Source of the DNA: Arcanobacterium pinnipediorum
GTDB taxonomy: Bacteria > Actinomycetota > Actinomycetes > Actinomycetales > Actinomycetaceae
Direction: 5' to 3'
Assembly (NCBI RefSeq): GCF_023973165.1
Contig: NZ_CP099547.1
Location: forward strand, 1,550,001-1,614,000
DNA length: 64,000 nt
Shown here: positions 53,236-64,000 of the stretch, piece by piece
Numbering within the stretch: position 1 is the stretch's first letter
How the letters are laid out: every line of letters begins with the position of its first letter
Translations under genes and position numbers: made by a program
Notes under the pieces: model-generated
The model's database searches: none
Told to the model about the DNA's origin: nothing
What the model saw: the letters and a program-made list of their open reading frames with translations, nothing else

Positions 53236-55203
53236 TCTACAAACAAGAGCGCCAACGGTATTATCGACGCCGTCGGCGGACCAGAGAATATACGATCTCT
53301 CACCCACTGCGCGACGCGGCTACGCTTCGAACTCAACGACGCCGATCTGGTCAAGGCAGCAGATCTGGAACAGATTCCTGAAGTCCTTGGCACAATGGCA
53401 CAATCAGGTGATCGCTATCAGGTGATCGTGGGCGGCGCAGTTGAATCGATGTATAGCGCAATCAATGCGCTACCGCAGATGGCTAATCGCGCCAAAGCAG
53501 GCGAATCTGATGAAGATATCAAGGCGGCAGCTCGTTCCAAAGCGCGCGGCAAGTCAGCATGGCTCGATACCTTCTTCGAATACCTTTCTGATTCTTTCCG
53601 CCCTATTCTTGGCGTGCTCTTGGGAGCATCGCTGATCATCGCCTTCGCTGCTGTTCTTGACGCGCTCGGCGTCGTCGACTTCCGCGCTGCCGATAAGGCT
53701 CCCGGGTGGGTGTTCGTCGATTCCATGTGGCATTCAGTATTCTACTTCCTGCCCATCATGGTGGCATTTAACGCCTCTAAGAAACTCTTAGTTGATCCGT
53801 GGCTCGGGGCAACCATCATGGCTGCATTCTTGACCCCCGACTTCCTCAAACTGTCCAACTCAGAGCTTTACACCACTCTACAATGCGTGGAAAACGAGGC
53901 AATTAAACAAACTACCTGTTCGATTGACGTTTTCGGTTTGCCACTGACCTTGCCAGATTATTCCGGTAACGTTTTCGTGCCATTGATGATGGTGCCCGTA
54001 CTCGCATTGGTCTACCGCAACTTGAAGAAGATCATCCCCAGCAACGTCCAGATGGTTTTCATTCCATTCATCTCCATGATCGTCCTCATTCCGCTTACTG
54101 CTTTCCTCATCGGCCCATTGGGCATCTGGATCGGTAACGGTCTCGGTTTCGGCTTGGCATGGATGAACACCACTGCTCCATTCATCTTCGCAATCGCAAT
54201 CCCACTCATCTACCCATTCCTCGTGCCACTCGGTTTGCACTGGCCACTGAACGCCATGATGCTCGTCAATATCCAAACCTTAGGCTATGACTTCATTCAA
54301 GGCCCAATGGGTGCATGGAACTTCGCGTGTTTCGGCACCACCGCAGGCGTGCTCTACTTGGCAATCCGCGATAAGGACAACGTCATGCGCCAAACCGCTT
54401 CTGGTGCACTCGCAGCCGGCCTCTTCGGCGGCATCTCCGAACCCTCACTTTACGGTATTCACTTACGCTTCAAGCTCGCCTACTCGCGGCTATTGGCTGG
54501 CTGTTTAGCTGGCGGCCTTACTATCGCAGTATTGAGCTTGCCATTTGGCGGGGTGACCACAGACGCCTTCGTCTTTACCTCATTGCTCACTATCTCCGTC
54601 TTCGATCCGGCTTGGGTTTACTTGATCGCAATCGCGGTAGCATTCACAACCTCGATGTTGGCTGTTATCGTCCTCGATTACCGTCCACGCGAGGAACGTC
54701 CTTCCTACATTCGCAAGCACACCGTCACTCTTCCCGATAACACCGTAGGTGTTCCCATCGCAGGAAAAGTCATCTCCCTAGACGACGCCGGTGATCAAGT
54801 ATTCGCCTCACGCGCTCTGGGTGAAGGTTTCGCCGTCGTCCCAGAAGTTGATGAAACTGGTAACGCCACCGTCGTCGCCCCTATCACTGGAACCGTGTCC
54901 AGTGTGACAAAGTCTGGACATGCTTTCGGAATCAAATCGGCTGACGGCACGGAAGTTCTCGTTCACGTCGGCATTGATACCGTCAATCTCAAAGGTGACG
55001 GGTTCGATGTCAAAGTTGCTAAGGGCGAGCAGATCACAGCCGGACACCCGCTGGTCGCGGTAGACTTTAAGAAAGTTGCCGCAGCAGGATATGCCACCAC
55101 CGTGATCGTCACGGTCACTAATACGCGTTCCTTTGCGGCAGTAACACCAGTACTGGCAGAACATGCAACCGTACTTACGCCAGGTGTAACCACCCAACGT
55201 TAA
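53233..55203 (+). CDS. PTS sugar permease EIIBCA, beta-glucoside type
   Basis: Imports and phosphorylates a sugar, receiving phosphate from HPr. EIIB about 1-85 with phospho-Cys26 (SLTHCATRLRF), EIIC about 105-470 with multiple helices and GGISEPSLYGIHLR, EIIA about 500-656 with SGHAFGI and phospho-His near 578 (VLVHVGIDTV). Domain order B-C-A fits beta-glucoside/sucrose-type permeases; the sugar is not certain and no phospho-glycosidase is adjacent. The reading frame is complete despite the IS, because the duplicated target contains the ATG, but the original promoter, leader and ribosome site are 1.35 kb away. An antiterminator gene follows after 8 nt. Confidence 0.92.
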   Translation: MSTNKSANGIIDAVGGPENIRSLTHCATRLRFELNDADLVKAADLEQIPEVLGTMAQSGDRYQVIVGGAVESMYSAINALPQMANRAKAGESDEDIKAAARSKARGKSAWLDTFFEYLSDSFRPILGVLLGASLIIAFAAVLDALGVVDFRAADKAPGWVFVDSMWHSVFYFLPIMVAFNASKKLLVDPWLGATIMAAFLTPDFLKLSNSELYTTLQCVENEAIKQTTCSIDVFGLPLTLPDYSGNVFVPLMMVPVLALVYRNLKKIIPSNVQMVFIPFISMIVLIPLTAFLIGPLGIWIGNGLGFGLAWMNTTAPFIFAIAIPLIYPFLVPLGLHWPLNAMMLVNIQTLGYDFIQGPMGAWNFACFGTTAGVLYLAIRDKDNVMRQTASGALAAGLFGGISEPSLYGIHLRFKLAYSRLLAGCLAGGLTIAVLSLPFGGVTTDAFVFTSLLTISVFDPAWVYLIAIAVAFTTSMLAVIVLDYRPREERPSYIRKHTVTLPDNTVGVPIAGKVISLDDAGDQVFASRALGEGFAVVPEVDETGNATVVAPITGTVSSVTKSGHAFGIKSADGTEVLVHVGIDTVNLKGDGFDVKVAKGEQITAGHPLVAVDFKKVAAAGYATTVIVTVTNTRSFAAVTPVLAEHATVLTPGVTTQR

Positions 55204-55211
55204 GGACACCC

Positions 55212-56063
55212 ATGGAGATTCTTCGAATCTTTAATAACAACGTCGTCTTGGCCCGTCAAGACTCTGGCCGTGAGGTCATCGTGACGGGCCGGGGCGTCGG
55301 CTTTAAAGCCCGGGTAGGGCAAGCTCTCAATCCTGAGTTAATCGTGCGCGTTTTTGTCCCACTAGATGGTCGCGATCCAGACCATCTAGGAGCTCTGATC
55401 GCTCAATTGAGCGACAACGTCCGCGATCTCGTACACCGAGCGATGGTTGATGCACACTTTTCTGACGAACAGCTCTCGAGCCCCACACTCTATATAGCGT
55501 TATGCGACCACATCGAGTTGGCGTTGCGCCGAATCAAAACTGGTGAAACGCTACAATACCCGCTCCAGGCGGAAGTCGAACATCTCTACCATGCCGAATA
55601 CGTTCAAGCTGGCATGTTCTTAAAGTCATTAAATACGCTACTTACTGCCAACGATCATCCGCCGTTGCCTGCGCATGAGAGTATCGCTGTGGCACTACAT
55701 CTTGTCAATGCCGGGTTTGCCGGCGGTAATCTGGCACACACGTACACAATGACTGGTCTTATCCAGCAGGTTATCGATGTTATCGGGGCAACATTTGGAG
55801 TTCGCCTTGACCAAACGAGTGTCAACACTGCTCGCCTAATCACGCACATGCGCTACCTATTCGTCCGTATCTTCCAAGGCAAACAACTCACCGATGAGAT
55901 TTCTAGTATTGCTGCCGCCATCCGAAGCTCACTGGTAGCCGAATATGCGTGCGCCGAAAATATTAATCAACTCATTTCGCTACGTTTAGGCACCGAGCTC
56001 AACGACAACGAAATCGCCTACTTGGCGATGCATATTTCCCGAGTTACGTCCGTTCAAGACTAA
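55212..56063 (+). CDS. BglG/LicT family transcription antiterminator
   Basis: Binds RAT RNA to prevent terminator folding. RNA-binding CAT domain (1-55): ILRIFNNNVVLAR, EVIVTGRGVGFKARVGQ. Two PTS regulation domains follow with the four conserved histidines at 100 (LCDHIELALR), 163 (ALHLVNAG), 212 (ITHMRYLF) and 274 (LAMHISRV), so it should be controlled by EII- and HPr-dependent phosphorylation. 283 aa. It is cotranscribed with the permease (8-nt gap). Likely targets are the RAT-like sites at 51788-51811 and 58346-58370. Confidence 0.95.
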   Translation: MEILRIFNNNVVLARQDSGREVIVTGRGVGFKARVGQALNPELIVRVFVPLDGRDPDHLGALIAQLSDNVRDLVHRAMVDAHFSDEQLSSPTLYIALCDHIELALRRIKTGETLQYPLQAEVEHLYHAEYVQAGMFLKSLNTLLTANDHPPLPAHESIAVALHLVNAGFAGGNLAHTYTMTGLIQQVIDVIGATFGVRLDQTSVNTARLITHMRYLFVRIFQGKQLTDEISSIAAAIRSSLVAEYACAENINQLISLRLGTELNDNEIAYLAMHISRVTSVQD

Positions 56064-56105
56064 ACAAGTGTATATTTGCCGAGTTATATCTGCTCGAGAT
56101 TGAAC

Positions 56106-56145
56106 TAGAGGATGGGAGACTGAAAGTTCAGTCTCCCATCCTCTA
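56106..56145. terminator. Bidirectional terminator between antiterminator gene and ptsI
   Basis: Perfect 18-bp stem (TAGAGGATGGGAGACTGA and complement) with a 4-nt loop, between the convergent genes. CGTTGTTTCTC follows on the plus strand. The rest of 56146-56274 shows no gene. Confidence 0.85.
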
Positions 56146-56274
56146 CGTTGTTTCTCAGCCTGCCCGATATTTGACTTCGGCTGAGTATAATTAGTTGTTC
56201 GGTTGAGTTCTCCCCTGTTTGGCTCCACTATACGTGGCAGACATCGTGCCGATGTTCCGCCAAGCTCTGCTTCC

Positions 56275-57975
56275 TTACAGGAGGAACTTCACGTCTGGAT
56301 GGATCAGCTTTTCAACTGCTGCACGTGCGTCTGCTGCCGTTGGAGCATCTAGCGCGTATGCGGCCATTTGCTGGCAGGTGGACAGATCGTGGAGTTTGAG
56401 TGCTGCACGTACTGCCCCAACCTTTGACGGTGCCATCGATAGCGACTGGACGCCTAGTCCGGTCAGAACCAGGGCCAAGAGTGGATCTCCGCCTGCTTCA
56501 CCACACACTCCCACATACTTTCCAGTGGCGGTACCACCTTGGCATGCGAGTCGAATCATGCGCAGCACAGCTGGCTGCCAGACGTCAAGGAGGCTGGCAA
56601 GCTCGCCTTGCATACGATCAGCAGCCATGGTGTATTGAGCGAGATCGTTGGTGCCAATCGACGCAAAGTCCACTACGGAAAGTAACTGTGCGGAGTTGAT
56701 GGCAGCTGCAGGGACTTCGATCATGATACCCACTGATGGCAAACCAACAGCTCGCGCTTTTTGGGCAAACCACTGTGCTTCTTCCATTGTGGCAATCATC
56801 GGAGCCATCACGCGTACATCAGCACCCGTTGCCTTATAGGCAGCTGCTAGTGCTTGGAGTTGCGCGTCCATAAGATCTTCACGGATCCGGGTCAGCCGAA
56901 CACCGCGGCGTCCAAGCGCCGGGTTTTCTTCTTCGCCGAGGTCTGCAAATTTCAGGGGTTTATCAGCGCCGGCATCTAAGGTGCGTACTGTGACCCGACG
57001 TTTTCCAAACGCTTCAAATACTGTTTTGTATACTTCGGTTTGCTCTTCAACACTCGGAGCTGCTTCACGGCCCAGGAACAGGAATTCGGTACGGAATAAC
57101 CCCGAACCTTCAAGGTCTTTTTGGGCTGCTCGTTGTGCATCATCAGCTGTACCGATATTGGCAAGTAGTGCAACGCGATGACCGTCATACGTCATTCCAA
57201 CTCCGTGAGAATCCGCTAACGCCTTTTCACGTTGTTCGGAACGTTCGGTTAGCAGATCGACGTCGTCTTGCGAAGGTGCGATAATGACTTCGCCAACCCC
57301 ACCATCGAGTGCCATAGTAGCGCCAGCTTCTTGGGCTTGGGTGGCATATTCGACTACTTTTCCAACGCGCACCGCTGCCGGAATACCGAGCTGTGCAGCC
57401 AAAATCGCTGTGTGGCTCGTTGGGCCACCTTCTGCGATAACGATTCCGAGAGCTTTTTCAGGATCGAGCGTCGCGGTTTCAGCGGGAGCAAGATCGCGGG
57501 CAACAATAATAGAGGGCTGCGCAAGTTCCGGAATACCGGGCATCGGTAGGTTACGCACGACGGCAATCGCACGATCTCGTACATCGTAGAGATCGGTGGC
57601 GCGTTCTGCCATATATCCACCAAGTTCGATGAACATATCGGCATACTTTTGAATCGCATCAGAGATGGCTCGGGTAAGACCGGAACCATTTTTGAGCTCT
57701 TTGACGATTGCTTTCTTCAAACCCCGATCGCGCGCCATTTTGGCGGTGGCGCTTAAAATCTCTTGCGCTTTTTCCGAGGCGTGTTCGGCGCGGTCCAGCA
57801 GTTCGCTCGCAACCGTTTCGAGGGCCTGTGCGACCGTTTCACTCGCCTGGTCTACGTCTGTGGTTCGTGGCTCATTTGGGTCAATTGTTGGGGCCGGAGA
57901 TACGACTGCGATTGCGCCGTGGGCTGTTCCAGCCGATACGCCAATTCCAAGTAGTACGCGATGCTCTACCGCCAT
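56275..57975 (-). CDS. ptsI: PTS enzyme I
   Basis: Phosphoenolpyruvate-protein phosphotransferase that starts the PTS phosphate chain. Phospho-His in GGPTSHTAILAAQLGIPAAV, PEP-binding segments FRTEFLFLGREAAP, LDAGADKPL, MIEVPAAAI and SIGTNDLAQYTMAADR, and the C-terminal VCGEAGGDPLL. 566 aa. It starts 4 nt after ptsH and is expressed with it from a promoter beyond the RAT-terminator leader. Confidence 0.97.
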   Translation of the reverse strand: MAVEHRVLLGIGVSAGTAHGAIAVVSPAPTIDPNEPRTTDVDQASETVAQALETVASELLDRAEHASEKAQEILSATAKMARDRGLKKAIVKELKNGSGLTRAISDAIQKYADMFIELGGYMAERATDLYDVRDRAIAVVRNLPMPGIPELAQPSIIVARDLAPAETATLDPEKALGIVIAEGGPTSHTAILAAQLGIPAAVRVGKVVEYATQAQEAGATMALDGGVGEVIIAPSQDDVDLLTERSEQREKALADSHGVGMTYDGHRVALLANIGTADDAQRAAQKDLEGSGLFRTEFLFLGREAAPSVEEQTEVYKTVFEAFGKRRVTVRTLDAGADKPLKFADLGEEENPALGRRGVRLTRIREDLMDAQLQALAAAYKATGADVRVMAPMIATMEEAQWFAQKARAVGLPSVGIMIEVPAAAINSAQLLSVVDFASIGTNDLAQYTMAADRMQGELASLLDVWQPAVLRMIRLACQGGTATGKYVGVCGEAGGDPLLALVLTGLGVQSLSMAPSKVGAVRAALKLHDLSTCQQMAAYALDAPTAADARAAVEKLIHPDVKFLL

Positions 57976-57979
57976 AACA

Positions 57980-58243
57980 TCACGCGTCCAGATCGGTAGA
58001 GATCAGTTCTGCAAGCTTGTCTAGCGCCTCGGTAGCGGTGTCGTCTTCGGTGGAGATGGTGACTTCGTCACCGTGATCTGCACCAAGAGACATAATATCG
58101 AGTACCGATGCTGCGTCTGCTTCTTCGCCATCGAGGGTGAGGGTGAACTCTACTCCGGTGGCTTCGGCAGCTTCAGCAAGCAGAGCTGCCGGACGTGCGT
58201 GGAGTCCGACGGTGGACGCTACGGTAACTGTTCGAGAGATCAT
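57980..58243 (-). CDS. ptsH: PTS phosphocarrier protein HPr
   Basis: 87 aa. Phospho-His15 in GLHARPAALL, and Ser46 (AASVLDIMSLG) at the regulatory position known from Firmicutes; no HPr kinase is in the window. The frame is open to 58279, but ATG 58243 has GAGGAAGGAA. Leader of about 100 nt between start and a terminator that overlaps a RAT-like site. Confidence 0.96.
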   Translation of the reverse strand: MISRTVTVASTVGLHARPAALLAEAAEATGVEFTLTLDGEEADAASVLDIMSLGADHGDEVTISTEDDTATEALDKLAELISTDLDA

Positions 58244-58306
58244 GAGTGATTCCTTCCTCTTTGAAGGTGCTTTACGCATACGACTTCAACATTCTTGATT
58301 GTTGCC

Positions 58307-58347
58307 AAAAATAAAAAAGCCTGAGATATGCGAACGCATTTCTCAGG
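58307..58347 (-). terminator. Rho-independent terminator in the ptsHI leader
   Basis: On the minus strand CCTGAGA AATGCG pairs with CGCATATCTCAGG (one mismatch), followed by CTTTTTTATTTTT. It lies 64 nt upstream of ptsH and does not follow a gene directly, since the rRNA operon has its own terminator at 58595-58645. Confidence 0.9.
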
Positions 58348-58370
58348 TTTTGCCTTTTCAGTAACAACCC
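58346..58370 (-). promoter_or_regulatory. RAT antiterminator site in the ptsHI leader
   Basis: Minus strand GGGTTGTTACTG, AAAA, GGCAAAACC. It matches the BglG/LicT/GlcT RAT consensus in both halves. CT(GAAA)AG forms the apical hairpin and GG/CC the base. Its last bases are the first bases of the terminator stem, so the two structures are exclusive. The upstream leader 58371-58594 shows a weak promoter candidate only: TTGATC, then after 16 nt TAGACC. Confidence 0.82.
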
Positions 58371-58594
58371 TGTTAGTGGACTTTATCCACTCCCTAGTTT
58401 AGCGCATTGCCCTACACATAATCTAGGTCTATGCCGAAAGAAGATAAGATCAACGTTCGCTGAGGGAAAAGTTAGCGCTATAGTTCACACAACATAGTGA
58501 GCTTGATGTTGGTATGTCTGTTTGGTTTGTGATTGTGTGTTTGTGGTTGGGAGGGGTGCGGGTGTTTACTGGTTTATTCTATATACACGAAAAT

Positions 58595-58645
58595 GGTAGG
58601 AGACACAACCACAATAGTTTAACCTACTGGGTGGTGTCTCCTACC
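58595..58645 (-). terminator. Terminator of the rRNA operon
   Basis: 12-bp stem GGTAGGAGACAC / GTGTCTCCTACC with a 27-nt partly paired loop, 16 nt after the 5S rRNA 3' end. ATTTTCGTG follows on the minus strand. Confidence 0.75.
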
Positions 58646-58661
58646 TTGTCAATAATGTGTT

Positions 58662-58778
58662 GACGGCGGTGTCCTACTCTCCCACACTCCCTCGAGTGCA
58701 GTACCATCGGCGCTGGTAGGCTTAGCTATCCGGGTTCGGAATGGAGCCGGGCGTTTCCCTACCGCTATGACCACCGTC
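58662..58778 (-). rRNA. rrf: 5S ribosomal RNA
   Basis: About 117 nt. The minus strand begins GACGGTGGTCATAGCGG and ends GGACACCGCCGTC, and these ends pair to form helix I. Internal CGGGTTCGGAATGG-type loop (complement) is characteristic. Boundaries are approximate. Confidence 0.9.
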
Positions 58779-58867
58779 AAAAATCTTGGAGTTTAATACC
58801 ACCACCACTGTATTTTAGTGTGGGGGTTGGGAATCGTATAGTGAACGCGAAACATGTTAATATCGTG

Positions 58868-63735
<4,868 letters not shown>

Positions 63736-64000
63736 AAAACCAAACACCCCACAAAAGAGGCATCCAATCAATACACGTCCGAAAAGCCCAAACAGGCTCA
63801 ACAAAACAGACAAACCAAAAACTAGCTCATCCAAAAAAATCAAAAACAAACCACAAAAGCTCGCCCTTGAAAAAACATAAGAGCAAACACACCAACCACA
63901 AAGGCCAGCACGCAAACCCTTACAAAACAATCATTATAAAAAGCTGACACACTATTGAGATATCAAACAACACACCCACACCCAACAACCACCCACAACA
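63736..64000 (-). promoter_or_regulatory. rRNA operon leader and promoter
   Basis: The gene-free end of the window. TATAAT is perfect on the minus strand at 63938-63933. The -35 at 16-18 nt is poor (TCTCAA). TTGATA lies farther up, 22 nt away. The leader of about 190 nt is G/T-rich. A TGCTCTTATG at 63885-63876 resembles boxA of rRNA antitermination. An upstream promoter could lie outside the window. Confidence 0.6.

Overview
The window looks like a chromosomal segment of a moderate-GC actinobacterium. The mtrA-mtrB-lpqB-comF-hpf order, a WhiB2-type regulator, DUF3499, TIGR03089, tandem LytR-CpsA-Psr proteins, a monomeric NADP isocitrate dehydrogenase and the fdxA/typA neighbourhood are all actinobacterial. 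The modest GC content, fermentative ldh, PTS sugar uptake and several peptidases fit the Actinomycetaceae. Arcanobacterium or Trueperella is my best guess from memory; no database search was done.

Layout. 1-6.5 kb: the mtrA-mtrB-lpqB-comF-hpf cluster (minus strand; hpf runs off the left edge) and a divergent pair, DUF3499 and a zincin-like protein. 6.5-14.7 kb: an envelope region with whiB2, a large membrane glycosyltransferase and a DUF5719 protein on the minus strand, then TIGR03089 and two LCP ligases on the plus strand. 14.7-20.4 kb: a two-component system, a class III adenylate cyclase, a DUF885 metallopeptidase and Maf. 20.5-31 kb: citrate synthase, ferredoxin, a VanW protein, TypA and a heterodimeric ABC exporter with one degenerate ATP site. 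31-37 kb: an oligopeptide ABC importer (oppB-oppC-oppDF-oppA). 37-51.6 kb: lipB-lipA, an acyl-CoA synthetase, peptidases (M18, S33, PepT), icd, ldh and small genes. 51.7-58.4 kb: a PTS locus interrupted by an insertion sequence. 58.6-64 kb: a complete rRNA operon (16S-23S-5S, minus strand) with its leader and promoter.

The most interesting region is 51.7-58.4 kb. A beta-glucoside-type PTS permease (EIIBCA) is followed by a BglG/LicT-type antiterminator and faces the general PTS operon ptsH-ptsI. Two sites resemble ribonucleic antiterminator (RAT) elements, and each overlaps the 5' arm of a Rho-independent terminator. One lies in the leader of ptsHI. The other lies in what was the leader of the PTS permease. 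An IS1249/IS256-like element has inserted between that second leader and the permease. Its 8-bp target duplication, CAAGGATG, contains the permease start codon. The permease keeps a full reading frame but has lost its promoter, its RAT/terminator and its Shine-Dalgarno. The right end of the IS places TATAAC exactly 7 nt before the start codon, the same geometry as several apparently leaderless genes in this window.

Operons are dense, with many ATGA stop/start overlaps. I found no tRNA gene, CRISPR array or prophage.
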